Shown here piece after piece: positions 16,692 through 27,626 of a stretch of DNA of 64,000 bases. The stretch is from Atopomonas hussainii (GTDB taxonomy: Bacteria; Pseudomonadota; Gammaproteobacteria; Pseudomonadales; Pseudomonadaceae). The translations under genes were made by a program, and so were the position numbers. The DNA lies in contig NZ_FOAS01000006.1 in NCBI RefSeq assembly GCF_900109735.1, positions 1 to 64,000 on the forward strand. Reading direction: 5' to 3'. Every line of letters begins with the position of its first letter. The stretch's first letter is position 1. Under the pieces are notes generated by a model that saw only the letters and a program-made list of their open reading frames with translations, was not told the DNA's origin and searched no databases.

Positions 16692-18536
16692 TTAACGCTC
16701 CGTCAGTTGGCGATACAACTGCGGCAAACGCTCGGGCAATTGCAGGGCGTCTTTGATCAGGGTGTAGCCGTTGGCGCCAAACATATACGGCAAGTAGCTG
16801 TCGGCTTCGCGGTCGATGGTGATGCAGAACGGCTCGATACCTTGGCGACGCGCGGCCAGCACGGCCTCGCGGGTGTCTTCAATGCCGTAGCGGCCTTCGT
16901 AAACATCCAAGTCATTGGGCTTGCCATCAGACAGCAGCAACAGCAGTTTTTGGCTCTGCCCCTGCGCTGTCAGGTGTGCGGTGCCTTGGCGGATCGCCGC
17001 GCCCATGCGGGTGTAATAGCCCGGCTTTAGCGCCTGAATACGACCACGCACGTTGTCGCCGTAATGCTCAGCAAAGGCTTTTAGTTGATAGAAGCGCACA
17101 TGCTGGCGGCGCAGCGACGAGAAGCCGTACATAGCAAAGTGATCGCCCAAATTGGCCAGCGCCTCACCCAGCAACAGCAAGCTATCGGCAATGCCGTCGA
17201 TTACGCGGCGCTCATCGTCTAAATGCGCCTCTGTTGACATGGATAAATCCGCGAGCAACAAGCAGGCCAAGTCGCGCTCACGACGCACCAGCTGACGGTA
17301 CAAGCCGCGCTCGACACAGGCCCCGTGACGGCTTTCTACATGAAAATCCAGCCACGCAGCCATGTCTAACTCTTCACCTTGCGGTTGCTGGCGCAGCCAA
17401 GTGCGCCGTGCGCTGAGCTGTTCAAACTGGCGGCGCAGTTTTTTCGCTTGGCGGTTTAAGCGCAGCGGCAAAGGTTTTGGCGTGGCATCGCGCGGCAGCA
17501 TGGGGGTTAAACACACATGCTCATCGAGCAACTGACTGCGGCGAAAATCCCACTCGGGCAAGTGAATGCCGGGGCCGAGTGGCAGGTCGTCTTCGCTGGG
17601 CGCGGGCAAGTCTAAGTCGAGGCGCAGGCCGCCGGTTTTGCGCGTGCGTTGGCGTGACAGCGATAGCTGGTCGAGATCTTCAGCCACACGCGCGGCGTCC
17701 ACGTCATCGGCATCGTCGGCGGTGCGGTCGAGCTTGACGTACTCCGACCAACTAAACAGGCTTTCAAGGCGAAACAGCAACAGGCCATCTTTGCCATCGG
17801 GCTCGTGCACTCGCTCGCCACGGCGGCGGCTGATCTGCGCTTTTTTGCTCGGTGCGCTGCCACCTTCGTCACTTTCATCAAGCTCTTCTAAGTTTTGCGG
17901 CGCGTCCAAGGCTTCGCCGGGGTACAACCATAGCCACACCGGCTGCGGCGCTTTGTTGCTGGCGGGAAACTCGCGCACCGAACCCGGCGCAATCAGCGCC
18001 TGCACAATGGCACGCTCTAGCGCGGCCTCAGCCGGCGGTAACTGCTCAGGATTGGGGCGCAGCGGCAACAGCTCTTTTACTAAAGCGGCGTAGCGCCTTT
18101 GCAAGGCAGGGTACGCCAACAGCAAGTCAGCCACCGCTTGCTGGTTATCGCGCCCCCAATGGCGCAGCTGTTGCGGGGTGTGCGCGGCAAGCATGGCCAG
18201 CCACAAGTACAGCTCGGTATTCAGCGCGGGCTCGGCAAACACATCCAGCTGCTCGGGCAAGCGCAGGCTGTTTTCTTCGCGCCACGCCACCGGCAAGTGC
18301 TGGCAGGTGCCCGCGACCTTTTGCAGCAAACTGCGGCGCAGTTGCATCTGACGTGGCGAGGCGGCCTCGATCCGCATACCCGGCGCACCGCCCAAGGCGC
18401 GAAACAACACGCCAACGCGGCGCTGCACGCTGCTCAACGGCACGGCGGCATCGGCAAAGCCGGTGTGGCTGCGGCGGGTAATAAAGTGGTGCCAGCGTTC
18501 GCCAACCCACTCTTCTAGCTCTACGGTAAAAGCCAT
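16692..18536 (-). CDS. norD: NorD, VWA-domain activation protein for NO reductase
   Basis: NorD is needed, with the AAA+ protein NorQ/NirQ, for activation of NO reductase. The 614-residue form starts at MAFTVELEEW; the longer open frame upstream runs through the hairpin region and is rejected. The C-terminal third is a von Willebrand A domain with a MIDAS motif (LLADLSMSTEA) and the later conserved LLLLSDGKPND. A Pro-, Asp- and Ser-rich middle part is typical. It is separated from norB by three hairpins. Confidence 0.93.
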   Translation of the reverse strand: MAFTVELEEWVGERWHHFITRRSHTGFADAAVPLSSVQRRVGVLFRALGGAPGMRIEAASPRQMQLRRSLLQKVAGTCQHLPVAWREENSLRLPEQLDVFAEPALNTELYLWLAMLAAHTPQQLRHWGRDNQQAVADLLLAYPALQRRYAALVKELLPLRPNPEQLPPAEAALERAIVQALIAPGSVREFPASNKAPQPVWLWLYPGEALDAPQNLEELDESDEGGSAPSKKAQISRRRGERVHEPDGKDGLLLFRLESLFSWSEYVKLDRTADDADDVDAARVAEDLDQLSLSRQRTRKTGGLRLDLDLPAPSEDDLPLGPGIHLPEWDFRRSQLLDEHVCLTPMLPRDATPKPLPLRLNRQAKKLRRQFEQLSARRTWLRQQPQGEELDMAAWLDFHVESRHGACVERGLYRQLVRRERDLACLLLADLSMSTEAHLDDERRVIDGIADSLLLLGEALANLGDHFAMYGFSSLRRQHVRFYQLKAFAEHYGDNVRGRIQALKPGYYTRMGAAIRQGTAHLTAQGQSQKLLLLLSDGKPNDLDVYEGRYGIEDTREAVLAARRQGIEPFCITIDREADSYLPYMFGANGYTLIKDALQLPERLPQLYRQLTER

Positions 18537-18556
18537 GTAAGCCACCTTGCTCGGTA

Positions 18557-18591
18557 GCTTTCGGCAGGGTCTTCCTGACCTTGCCGAAAGC
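18557..18591 (-). other. Hairpin 1 in norB-norD spacer
   Basis: The stem pairs GCTTTCGGCAGGGTC with GACCTTGCCGAAAGC: 15 positions with a single G-T, around a 5-base loop. There is no T run, so it looks more like an mRNA barrier or processing element than a terminator. Confidence 0.75.
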
Positions 18592-18595
18592 CTTA

Positions 18596-18643
18596 AGGTT
18601 ACTGAGGTAAATCCAACCCTTGCTGGACTTACCTCAGTAACCT
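18596..18643 (-). other. Hairpin 2 in norB-norD spacer
   Basis: A stem of about 20 positions with one mismatch: AGGTTACTGAGGTAA pairs with TTACCTCAGTAACCT, extended by TCCA/TGGA, with a loop of about 8 bases. Confidence 0.75.
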
Positions 18644-18666
18644 GCCGGTGACAAAGCACCGGCAGG
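18641..18666 (-). other. Hairpin 3 in norB-norD spacer
   Basis: CCTGCCGGTG and CACCGGCAGG form a perfect 10-bp stem with a 6-base loop, immediately after the norB stop. It shares three bases with hairpin 2, so the two may compete. Confidence 0.75.
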
Positions 18667-18674
18667 TGTCGGGT

Positions 18675-20102
<1,428 letters not shown>

Positions 20103-20543
20103 TTAGCCCTCCTTATTTGGTGGCCAGTCGTTGGTATCGATCTTCGAGGTCCACTTGAGGAACTCGGCCAGATCGTCCACTTCGGTTTCGCTCAGGTTGA
20201 ACTGCGGCATCGCCCGGCGACCGGGGATGTTCAGTGGCTGTGCGGCCATCCAACCTTTGAAGAAGGGTTTAAAGCCATCTTCACCACCACGACGAACAAA
20301 CACGTTACCCAGCTCCGGAGCAAAGTACGCACCTTCACCGAGTAAGGTGTGGCAGCCGATGCAGTTGTTCTGCTCCCACACCAGCTTGCCGCGCACCACG
20401 GCCTCGGTCATTTCTGCGTCATTACTACGTTCTGGAACCACTTTTTCGGTATGCCAGGCTAACCCTAAGAACAAGAGCACAAAGAACATGCTGCCCCCGT
20501 AGTAGATGTTCCTGGCCATCCCTTTAGTAAAGGTTTCGGCCAT
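20103..20543 (-). CDS. norC: NorC, cytochrome c subunit of NO reductase
   Basis: NorC is the electron-entry subunit of NO reductase, 146 residues. An N-terminal membrane anchor (about residues 12-30) precedes a periplasmic cytochrome c domain with CIGCH (Cys61, Cys64, His65). The likely Met ligand is in RRAMPQF. The start MAETFTKG follows a GGGAGGGTC ribosome site; longer frames upstream run through the promoter. A perfect Dnr box lies 64 bases upstream. Confidence 0.95.
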   Translation of the reverse strand: MAETFTKGMARNIYYGGSMFFVLLFLGLAWHTEKVVPERSNDAEMTEAVVRGKLVWEQNNCIGCHTLLGEGAYFAPELGNVFVRRGGEDGFKPFFKGWMAAQPLNIPGRRAMPQFNLSETEVDDLAEFLKWTSKIDTNDWPPNKEG

Positions 20544-20606
20544 GGAGAGACCCTCCCTATGAATGTTTTGCAAAATGATTCTAAGAAGGGAGGCACCTGA
20601 AACCGT

Positions 20607-20620
20607 TTGATACGAATCAA
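20607..20620 (-). promoter_or_regulatory. Dnr/Anr box of norCBD
   Basis: TTGAT-ACGA-ATCAA is the exact FNR consensus on both half-sites. It lies 64 bases before norC. Confidence 0.88.
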
Positions 20621-20664
20621 GAAAGGCCGAGATACCCAAAGCAACCGATAACTTATTGAAATAA

Positions 20665-20695
20665 AAGAAAAAGCCCCACCATAAAGGCAGGGCTT
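20665..20695 (-). terminator. Terminator after the cop-linked cytochrome c gene
   Basis: Read on the minus strand, AAGCCC...GGGGCTT forms a stem followed by TTTCTTTT. It lies between the cytochrome c gene and the norC promoter, so it separates the copper operon from norCBD although both run the same way. Confidence 0.65.
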
Positions 20696-20737
20696 GCATG
20701 GCATTTAAGCGTGTATTGCTACGGCAGCAGCGCCGGC

Positions 20738-21526
20738 TCAGTGCATATGTTCTTGGCCATCACTGTGCAGATGGGTGTTCGTCGGTGCTTTGGGGGCGAC
20801 GTTGGTATGCTCGTGTTCGCTACCGTCACTGTGCACATGCACCGTTTTAGCCGCGCCCTGCATTGCCTGCTCACCCTGCTTTGCCATGGCCGCATGATCC
20901 ATCATCGGCTCATGCGGTGTGCTGGGCTCCGCCGCTTGGTCGTGATGTGCCGGCGTATTGCTGCCGTGCTGTCCTTCGTGGTTGTGCATATGGCTTTCAC
21001 CGCCACCATGCTGGTGACCACTGCTGGCCGCTACTAACGCTTGATACTGCTGAGCATCTAGCTGCGGCAACTGCTGCAAGAAAGCCACCATGCCCCAAAT
21101 GTATTCATCGCCCATGCTTTTGCCCCAGGCTGGCATGCCTGTGGCTTTAATGCCGTGTTTAATCACCCAAAAAGCCTCAGCTGGGCTGCCATTAACGCCC
21201 ACCTTGGCCAAATTCGGTGGCGCGGGATACAAGGCTTGGCTCATCTCTGTTTGCGCCAGCCCCGGCGCCAAATGGCAGCCTATACACATCGCGTTATAGT
21301 TACCCGCCCCTGTAGTCACTAACGCTTGATCGCTCAGGTCTGGCACGGCTATATCACGGGCGCGCACTGCAATAGAGCGCTCACGCGCCATGGTTAAAAA
21401 AGCCAGTACAGCGGGCGAATGCGGATCATCCGCTGCCACGTTGACTAAGCCTGAGTAAGCGCCAGCCAACACGGCACCTGCGCCTACCGCGCCAGCCAAC
21501 ACTAGGGTTAAAACGGTCTTTTTCAT
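20738..21526 (-). CDS. Cytochrome c with His-rich tail, copper operon
   Basis: A 262-residue exported cytochrome c. A signal/anchor (about residues 1-24) is followed by one heme site, CIGCH, at about residues 82-86 and a MPAWG motif that supplies the Met ligand. The last ~95 residues are a His- and Met-rich tail (HQHGGGESHMHNH, HVHSDGSEHEH, HLHSDGQEHMH), probably metal binding. It starts ten bases after copB and is the last gene of the copA-copB operon. Cytochromes of this type recur next to copAB in Gammaproteobacteria; the job is unknown, and electron acceptance for Cu(I) oxidation is only a suggestion. Confidence 0.8.
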   Translation of the reverse strand: MKKTVLTLVLAGAVGAGAVLAGAYSGLVNVAADDPHSPAVLAFLTMARERSIAVRARDIAVPDLSDQALVTTGAGNYNAMCIGCHLAPGLAQTEMSQALYPAPPNLAKVGVNGSPAEAFWVIKHGIKATGMPAWGKSMGDEYIWGMVAFLQQLPQLDAQQYQALVAASSGHQHGGGESHMHNHEGQHGSNTPAHHDQAAEPSTPHEPMMDHAAMAKQGEQAMQGAAKTVHVHSDGSEHEHTNVAPKAPTNTHLHSDGQEHMH

Positions 21527-21535
21527 ATCAAGCTC

Positions 21536-22471
21536 TCAAAACCACATCCGAATACCAGCGACAAAGCGTGCCTCGTCCGCATCGCCCCCTTCTTCACGCG
21601 CATAGTCAGCGGTATTGCCGTAGCTGCGCGCCCATGTCACACCGATGTAGGGTGCAAACTGACGCACCACTTCATAGCGCAACCGCAGCCCCAGCTCGGT
21701 ATCGGCAAGGCCTGAACCAACCCCTCGGTGCGGGTCGTTTTTGCCATACAAGTTAAGCTCGGCGGTGGGCTGCAGAATCAAGCGATTGGTCAGCAGAATG
21801 TCGTATTCGCCTGCCAAGCGCAGGGCTGTTTGCCCCTGCTCCCCAATAAAGGCGGTGGCTTCCACTTCGAAGTCATACAGCGCCATGCCTTGAATACCGA
21901 AGGCGCCCCAGGTTTGCGGCGAGCCCGGTTTAAAGTCTTGGCGTACGCCAGCCACGACATCCCACCACGGCCCTATCGCATGACCATAAAGCAGCTGTAT
22001 TTCTGCCTCTTCAGTCAGTCCATTCACACGCTCGCCTTCGCTGCGTAACCACAGCCGCTGGATATCGCCACCGATCCAGCCGGACGCATCCCATGCCAGC
22101 GCACTACCTTCGTCGGCATCTTGATACTCCAGTTGATCGAGCAAGAAGAAACCGTTGAGCGCACTGTCATGCACTTGATGCCCCGGCAGCGGGGGGAATG
22201 CAGCTTCACGGTCGGCATCGGTCAATACTGGAATCGGCGTTCGGCTGGTGGTGCGCGGCGCCTCGCCATGGCCCATTTGGCTATGGTCCATACCGGCCAT
22301 GTCGCCTTGCATAGCGGCATGGTTCATTTTGGAGTGGTCCATGCCGGCCATGTCATCGGCGACTAGCTGCTGATCTGCTTCCACGTTGTGATGAGTAGCC
22401 CATGCTGGGTGGCTTGTTAAAGCCAGCGTCACCGCAAGCGCGCACGCATTACGTTGGCAAAATAAGGTCAT
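21536..22471 (-). CDS. copB: CopB, outer-membrane copper resistance protein
   Basis: CopB/PcoB family protein of 311 residues. After the signal peptide (about residues 1-24) there is a Met/His-rich stretch with [11 protein letters not shown] and [11 protein letters not shown] (copper binding). A beta-barrel domain of about 220 residues follows, beginning at [15 protein letters not shown] and ending with a C-terminal aromatic residue (GIRMWF), typical of outer-membrane barrels. The start at 22471 follows a GGAG site; a longer frame overlaps copA and is rejected. It lies between copA and the cytochrome gene. Confidence 0.9.
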   Translation of the reverse strand: MTLFCQRNACALAVTLALTSHPAWATHHNVEADQQLVADDMAGMDHSKMNHAAMQGDMAGMDHSQMGHGEAPRTTSRTPIPVLTDADREAAFPPLPGHQVHDSALNGFFLLDQLEYQDADEGSALAWDASGWIGGDIQRLWLRSEGERVNGLTEEAEIQLLYGHAIGPWWDVVAGVRQDFKPGSPQTWGAFGIQGMALYDFEVEATAFIGEQGQTALRLAGEYDILLTNRLILQPTAELNLYGKNDPHRGVGSGLADTELGLRLRYEVVRQFAPYIGVTWARSYGNTADYAREEGGDADEARFVAGIRMWF

Positions 22472-22482
22472 GCTGTTCTCCT

Positions 22483-24291
22483 TTATTCGTCCACACGTAC
22501 TTCGCGGAACATGCCTGTTTCCATATGGAACAACAGGTGGCAGTGGTACGCCCAACGGCCCAAAGCATCCGCCGTCACCCGATAGCTACGCTTGGAGCCC
22601 GGCGGCATATCGATGGTGTGCTTACGCACCATGAAATTACCCTGCTCATCTTCTAAGTCGCTCCACATACCGTGCAGGTGAATGGGGTGCGTCATCATGG
22701 TGTCGTTGACCAGCGTGATGCGCACCCGCTCGCCGTACTTAAGGCGCAGTGGCTCGGCATCAGAAAACTTGATGCCATTAAAAGACCAAGCAAACTTTTC
22801 CATATGCCCAGTGAGGTGCAGCTCAATCGTACGACTGGGCAAGCGGCCATCGGGGTCGGCGAAGGTGCTGCGCAAATCGGCATAGGTCAGTACGCGGCGG
22901 CCGTTGTCACGCAAACCAATACCGGGGTCAGCGAGCTTGCTGGTGGGTTGCATCGTCTGCATATCCACCAGTGGATTGTTCATCTCTGAAGCAGGATGCG
23001 TCTGCATACTGCTCATCCCTTGCATCTGGCTATGATCCATACCCGCCATGCCAGCCATTTGGCTATGATCCATGCCTTGCATCTGGCTGTGGTCCATACC
23101 CGCCATGCCGGCCATTTGACTGTGATCCATACCCTGCATCTGGCTGTGGTCCATACCAGCCATACTGCTGTGGTCCATGCCCATGTCCGCCATGCTAATC
23201 AGCGGACGCGGATCAACACTCGGCACGGGTGCGCTTAATCCTTCACGCACGGCCAAAGTGCCGCGCGCATAGCCGGTGCGATCCATGGATTGCGCAAACA
23301 GGGTGTAAGCCTCGGCCTGCTCGGGCTCGACGATCACGTCGTAGGTTTCCGCGACGGCAATACGAAACTCATCGACGCTCACCGGCGCAACATGCAAACC
23401 ATCAGCGGCCACCACGGTCATTTTTAAGCCGGGAATGCGCACGTCGAAATACGACATGGCGGAGGCGTTAATAAAGCGCAGACGAATTTTCTCGCCGCGC
23501 TTAAACAGCGCCGTCCAATTGCCATCGGGCGCTTGGCCATTCATCAAGTAGGTGTAGGTGTGACCACTCACATCGGCCAGATCGGTGGGGCTCATTTTCA
23601 TTTCTGCCCACATCTTGCGATCGGCCATTGCGGCCGCCCAGCCCATCTCGCTGACGTCATTAATAAAGTCGCCAACGGTGCGCTTATTAAAGTTGTAGTA
23701 GTCCGATTGCTTCTTCAGCTTGGCTAAGACGCGCTGCGGATTTTCATCGGTCCAGTCGCTCAGCAGCACCACATAATCGCGATCATAGGCGAAGGGCTCA
23801 GGCTCTTTGGCATCGACCACCAACGCGCCATAAACGCCTAACTGCTCCTGCGCGCCAGAATGGCTGTGATACCAATACGTGCCGTTCTGATTAACTTTAA
23901 AGCGGTATTCGTACAGGCCGTCGGGGGCAATGCCGTGAAAGCTCAACCCCGGCACACCATCCATGTTGGCGGGCAAAATAATGCCGTGCCAATGAATTGA
24001 AGTGTCTTCGTCCAAGCGATTACGCACGCGCAAAGTCACCGTATCGCCCTCGCGCCAACGCAGCGTAGGCCCCGGAATAGAACCATTAATCGCCATTGCC
24101 ATGCGCGCTGCGCCCGTGAAGTTAACCGGCAACTGATCGATGGATAAATCAAACACCGACCCACTGAGAACATTGGCTTGCCCTGGGCTTGTCACAGCCC
24201 AGACCGGTGTGCGCCACAAACCTAAGCCACCGAAAATACCGGTAGCCGCTAAACCTTTGACGAAGGTTCTTCTCGTGCTCTTACTGTGCAT
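22483..24291 (-). CDS. copA: CopA/PcoA-type multicopper oxidase
   Basis: Periplasmic multicopper oxidase of copper resistance, 602 residues. A Tat signal (STRRTFVKG, Arg7-Arg8) exports the folded protein. Three cupredoxin domains are visible: type 2/3 copper motifs HWHGIILP and HSHSG in the first, and HPIHLHGMW plus [12 protein letters not shown] at the C-terminus. The linker before the last domain carries Met-rich copper motifs repeated several times ([16 protein letters not shown]). First gene of copA-copB-cytochrome. A CopR-type box lies about 140 bases upstream. Confidence 0.95.
   Translation of the reverse strand: MHSKSTRRTFVKGLAATGIFGGLGLWRTPVWAVTSPGQANVLSGSVFDLSIDQLPVNFTGAARMAMAINGSIPGPTLRWREGDTVTLRVRNRLDEDTSIHWHGIILPANMDGVPGLSFHGIAPDGLYEYRFKVNQNGTYWYHSHSGAQEQLGVYGALVVDAKEPEPFAYDRDYVVLLSDWTDENPQRVLAKLKKQSDYYNFNKRTVGDFINDVSEMGWAAAMADRKMWAEMKMSPTDLADVSGHTYTYLMNGQAPDGNWTALFKRGEKIRLRFINASAMSYFDVRIPGLKMTVVAADGLHVAPVSVDEFRIAVAETYDVIVEPEQAEAYTLFAQSMDRTGYARGTLAVREGLSAPVPSVDPRPLISMADMGMDHSSMAGMDHSQMQGMDHSQMAGMAGMDHSQMQGMDHSQMAGMAGMDHSQMQGMSSMQTHPASEMNNPLVDMQTMQPTSKLADPGIGLRDNGRRVLTYADLRSTFADPDGRLPSRTIELHLTGHMEKFAWSFNGIKFSDAEPLRLKYGERVRITLVNDTMMTHPIHLHGMWSDLEDEQGNFMVRKHTIDMPPGSKRSYRVTADALGRWAYHCHLLFHMETGMFREVRVDE
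23021..23158 (-). repeat. 57-bp tandem repeat in copA
   Basis: Two full copies (23021-23077 and 23078-23134) and a partial third encode MDHSQM-type copper-binding blocks of 19 residues. The copies differ at only a few bases, so the number of blocks could change easily by slippage or recombination. Confidence 0.85.
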
Positions 24292-24432
24292 AGTGAACTA
24301 TCCCGTCGTTTGCCTGCGCATGCCGCTGTGCAGACTGCTACCACATGCTTAATTGCCAACCGGCGTACTTTTAAAGGCCGCTAGGCGAAACTTGTCCCAG
24401 ATCAACAATGGCACATCCGCCAAGCCCGCGTG

Positions 24433-24448
24433 ATTACATTTCTGTCAG
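24433..24448 (-). promoter_or_regulatory. CopR-type box upstream of copA
   Basis: On the minus strand the site reads CTGACA-GAAAT-GTAAT. This is the CTGACA-N5-GTAAT pattern that I recall for CopR of pseudomonads. It lies about 142 bases before the copA start. The same pattern occurs once more, at the copR promoter. Confidence 0.72.
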
Positions 24449-24530
24449 CTTGGCTGGCGCAGCAGGCGACAGGCGATGCCGCCTGCCGCAATGACACTCA
24501 AAGAGTAAAACTCACTGGCAGGACAGGCGC

Positions 24531-24731
24531 TTAAGCCGCTATCGCCGCCACAAAACCCAAGCGTTGCACTAAGGCTAAAAGCGTCTCGGCGGGCTGCTGT
24601 GAGTCCACCGTCACAACCCCGTTGGGCCGATCAACAAGCACCTTGGCCTGCGGGTCTAGCTGCGCAATAGCCTGTTTGATTTTGCTCTCGCAACTACCGC
24701 AGCCCATGCCAGAAACTGTCAGAACGACCAT
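24531..24731 (-). CDS. copZ: CopZ-like copper chaperone (HMA domain)
   Basis: A 66-residue ferredoxin-fold heavy-metal-binding domain with the motif GMGCGSCE (CxxC, about residues 9-15) on the first loop. It carries Cu(I) in the cytoplasm, usually to a P1B ATPase, which is encoded just upstream on the same strand. The ribosome site is GAGGTGA. A dyad of the MerR/CueR kind lies about 50 bases before the start, so it may have its own promoter. Confidence 0.88.
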   Translation of the reverse strand: MVVLTVSGMGCGSCESKIKQAIAQLDPQAKVLVDRPNGVVTVDSQQPAETLLALVQRLGFVAAIAA

Positions 24732-24779
24732 AAGTCACCTCGTAGCCAAAGCGGCAACATTGCCGTAGCACAAGGCTCA

Positions 24780-24806
24780 GGCTTGACCTTAAGGCAAGGT
24801 CAAGCC
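24780..24806 (-). promoter_or_regulatory. Dyad before copZ, candidate MerR/CueR-type operator
   Basis: GGCTTGACCTT and AAGGTCAAGCC form a perfect 11-bp dyad around a 5-base centre, 49 bases upstream of copZ. TTGACC would serve as the -35 element. No clear -10 is seen at the long spacing usual for MerR promoters, and a simple mRNA hairpin after the ATPase gene is an alternative. Confidence 0.4.
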
Positions 24807-24830
24807 GCGCTGAAAACAACCCGTGTGACG

Positions 24831-27173
24831 CTAATCAATACGCTGCCTGCGTAAGCGCAGCGCATTAAAGACCACCGATGCCGAACTGACGCTCATGGCG
24901 AGCGCCGCAATCATGGGGGACAGCAAATGCCCGGTGAGCGGATACAACAGCCCTGCAGCCAACGGGATACCCATGGCGTTGTACAAAAAGGCAAAGGTTA
25001 AGTTTTGCCGCATGTTTTGCACGGTTGCCAACGACAAGGTCCGGGCGCGCAGGATGCCCATCAAGTCGCCCTTCACTAAGGTCACTTGAGCGCTGTTCAT
25101 TGCCACATCGGTGCCGGTGCCCATGGCAATACCGACATCGGCACTGGCCAACGCGGGAGCGTCGTTAATACCATCCCCAGCCATGGCCACCCGCCGCCCT
25201 AGCTGCTGCTGGGCGGCCACCAGTTGTGCTTTATCTTGGGGTTTAACTTCGCCATGTACTGCGGCAATACCCAACTGTTTAGCCACGGCTTTTGCCGTGG
25301 TCAGACCGTCGCCGGTTGCCATAATGACGCTCACGCCTTGCTGTTGCAGCAAGGCAACTGCCTGTTGCGCACTGCCTTTAATGGGGTCCGCCACGGCCAA
25401 CAAGCCGCCTAGCTGCCCATCGACCGCCAAATACATGATGCTAATCCCCTGCTCGCGCAGTTGCTCTGCGCGCTCGCGAAGCGGGCTGATATCCACCCCC
25501 ACCTCATCCATCAGGGCAGTATTGCCAAGCTGCAGTTGTCGCCCGTCAACTAGGCCACGCACGCCAATACCAGAGCCCGATTCAAAGGTTTGCGGGGCCA
25601 CCAATGACAGCCCTTGCTGACGCGCCTCGGCAACAATGGCATGCGCCAGCGGGTGCTCACTGCCTTGATCAAGGCTTGCGGCAAGGCGTAACACCGCGCT
25701 ATCGGCAAAGTCACCGGCACCCACCGCGCTATGAAAAGCCGGTCGGCCTTCGGTTAAGGTGCCGGTTTTATCCACAATCAAGGTGTTGATCTTGCACAGG
25801 TTTTCAATCGCGCTGGCATCGCGAAACAACACCCCTACCCCAGCCGCTTTACCCGTGGACACCATCACCGACATGGGTGTCGCCAAGCCCAGCGCACAGG
25901 GGCAGGCAATAATAAGCACCGCTACCGCATTGATCAGGCCAAACACCCAGCCAGCTTCTGGCCCCAATAGCCCCCAGCCGAAGAAGGTCAGCAGCGCGAT
26001 GCCAATCACGCCGATGACGAAATACCCCGCCACGGCATCCGCCATCCGCTGCATCGGTGCTTTAGAACGCTGCGCATTGGCCACCATTTGCACGATCTGC
26101 GCGAGCATGGTTTCGCCGCCAATTTTGCGCGCCTCCATCACTAAGCTACCGTGCGTGTTCATGGTTGCGCCAATCAAGGCATCTTCAGCGCGCTTGGTGA
26201 CGGGCACCGGCTCGCCGGTCAGCATCGATTCATCTACCGCGCTCTCGCCTTCGAGCACCACGCCGTCAACCGGCACTTTCTCACCAGGGCGTACGCGCAG
26301 ACGATCACCCACATGCACGTGAGTTAGCGGAATGTCTTCTTCTTGGCCATCAGCGCCAATGCGCCGCGCTGTTTTTGGGGCAAGCCCAAGCAAGGCCTTA
26401 ATCGCCGCCGAGGTTTGCGAGCGCGCTTTAAGCTCTAACATTTGCCCCAACAAGGTCAGGGAAATAATCACCGCCGCGGCCTCGAAATACACCCCAATCC
26501 GGCCATCTTGAATAAAGGCAGCAGGAAACCACTGCGGCACTAAAGTGGCGGCAACGCTATACAGATAAGCGGCGGCAGTGCCTAAGCCGATTAGCGTCCA
26601 CATATTGGGGCTACGATGGCGTATTGACTGAACGCCACGGACAAAAAACACCCAACCGCCCCAGATAGTCACAGGTGTAGCCAGCACCAACTCAACCCAG
26701 TTTTGCGTGCTGCCATGTAACAGCGGCATGGCATGCCCCGCCATGGCTAGTACCGTAACCACCACGGTGAGCGGCAAGGTCCACCAAAACCGGCGTGATA
26801 AGTCGATTAACTCGGGGTTGTCTTCCTCTTCCAGCTCCGGCAGCACAGGCTCCAATGACATACCGCAGATAGGGCAATTGCCTGGGCTGGCTTGGCGAAT
26901 TTCTGGGTGCATGGGGCAGGTATACAGCGCGCCCAGCGGCGCCTCAGCAGGCGCTGCCGAGCGAGACGGTTCAGACGCCGCAACATACTGCAGCGGCGCG
27001 GCCTGAAACTTGGTTAAGCACCTTGCACTGCAAAAGCGGTAATGCACCCCAACATAGTCTGCGCTATGCGGGCTATCGTCTTTCACCGGCATGCCGCACA
27101 CAGGGTCATGCTGCTGTGTTGAGGCTTTCTGCGCAGCGCCGTCGTGGTGATGGTGACAAGAGGAATGGGGCAT
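24831..27173 (-). CDS. P1B-type copper-exporting ATPase
   Basis: ATP-driven heavy-metal exporter of 780 residues, most likely for Cu(I) or Ag(I). The N-terminus has a His-rich stretch (CHHHHDG) and a YHS-type domain (PVCGMPV...FCSARC). A heavy-metal-binding domain follows (YTCPMHPEI...CPICGM). It has no CxxC HMA domain, unlike CopA-type pumps with that module. Catalytic motifs are the membrane CPC ([12 protein letters not shown]), [18 protein letters not shown] and [10 protein letters not shown]. The start MPHSS follows an AAGGAG site and lies four bases after the DUF2933 stop; the longer frame upstream is rejected. Confidence 0.93.
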   Translation of the reverse strand: MPHSSCHHHHDGAAQKASTQQHDPVCGMPVKDDSPHSADYVGVHYRFCSARCLTKFQAAPLQYVAASEPSRSAAPAEAPLGALYTCPMHPEIRQASPGNCPICGMSLEPVLPELEEEDNPELIDLSRRFWWTLPLTVVVTVLAMAGHAMPLLHGSTQNWVELVLATPVTIWGGWVFFVRGVQSIRHRSPNMWTLIGLGTAAAYLYSVAATLVPQWFPAAFIQDGRIGVYFEAAAVIISLTLLGQMLELKARSQTSAAIKALLGLAPKTARRIGADGQEEDIPLTHVHVGDRLRVRPGEKVPVDGVVLEGESAVDESMLTGEPVPVTKRAEDALIGATMNTHGSLVMEARKIGGETMLAQIVQMVANAQRSKAPMQRMADAVAGYFVIGVIGIALLTFFGWGLLGPEAGWVFGLINAVAVLIIACPCALGLATPMSVMVSTGKAAGVGVLFRDASAIENLCKINTLIVDKTGTLTEGRPAFHSAVGAGDFADSAVLRLAASLDQGSEHPLAHAIVAEARQQGLSLVAPQTFESGSGIGVRGLVDGRQLQLGNTALMDEVGVDISPLRERAEQLREQGISIMYLAVDGQLGGLLAVADPIKGSAQQAVALLQQQGVSVIMATGDGLTTAKAVAKQLGIAAVHGEVKPQDKAQLVAAQQQLGRRVAMAGDGINDAPALASADVGIAMGTGTDVAMNSAQVTLVKGDLMGILRARTLSLATVQNMRQNLTFAFLYNAMGIPLAAGLLYPLTGHLLSPMIAALAMSVSSASVVFNALRLRRQRID

Positions 27174-27177
27174 CGCG

Positions 27178-27432
27178 CTACGCTCCTTGGTCGTCTTTCG
27201 GGGCTCGCTCTTCATGGCGATGAGCGTGACCATGACCACCATGCTGATGGCCAAAGAGGTGCATCAGCGGGCACAGCAACAACAGCGCATACGGCCAGAT
27301 TTGCGCCAGATGTTCATAGTGTTCGCGCCACACATAAAACAGCGCGATAAGCACCAACATACCCAGCGCAATGGCTTTTTTACTACGCCAGCCCACGGCG
27401 CTGGATTGCTCTTCGGGCTTGCTGTCACGCAT
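27178..27432 (-). CDS. DUF2933 small membrane protein
   Basis: An 84-residue protein with two hydrophobic segments (about residues 19-36 and 44-60), the [13 protein letters not shown] motif and a His-rich tail ([14 protein letters not shown]). This pattern fits the DUF2933 family found beside copper and silver ATPases. It precedes the ATPase gene by four bases and is probably cotranscribed. It may bind metal at the membrane; its function is not known. Confidence 0.8.
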   Translation of the reverse strand: MRDSKPEEQSSAVGWRSKKAIALGMLVLIALFYVWREHYEHLAQIWPYALLLLCPLMHLFGHQHGGHGHAHRHEERAPKDDQGA

Positions 27433-27521
27433 AACGATGTTCTCCTCTGCTGCTACCTTTCAGCCTAGTCAGGGGCGACGGTTAGCGCTTGACCTGTAGC
27501 AATGCCTTATCGCGCACCCTG

Positions 27522-27550
27522 CAAAAAATGACGGCGCCAACAGGCGCCGT
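27522..27550 (-). terminator. Terminator after the Met/His-rich protein gene
   Basis: Read on the minus strand, ACGGCGCC and GGCGCCGT form an 8-bp GC-rich stem with a 4-base loop followed by CATTTTTT. It ends the transcript of the gene at 27627-27986 before the ATPase operon begins. Confidence 0.8.
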
Positions 27551-27626
27551 GAGACTCAAGGAGCAACCAACGCTGGTCTCTAGTGGGGATGGGTAACCGC
27601 CGACGTTACCCTGCGCACATCACCCG

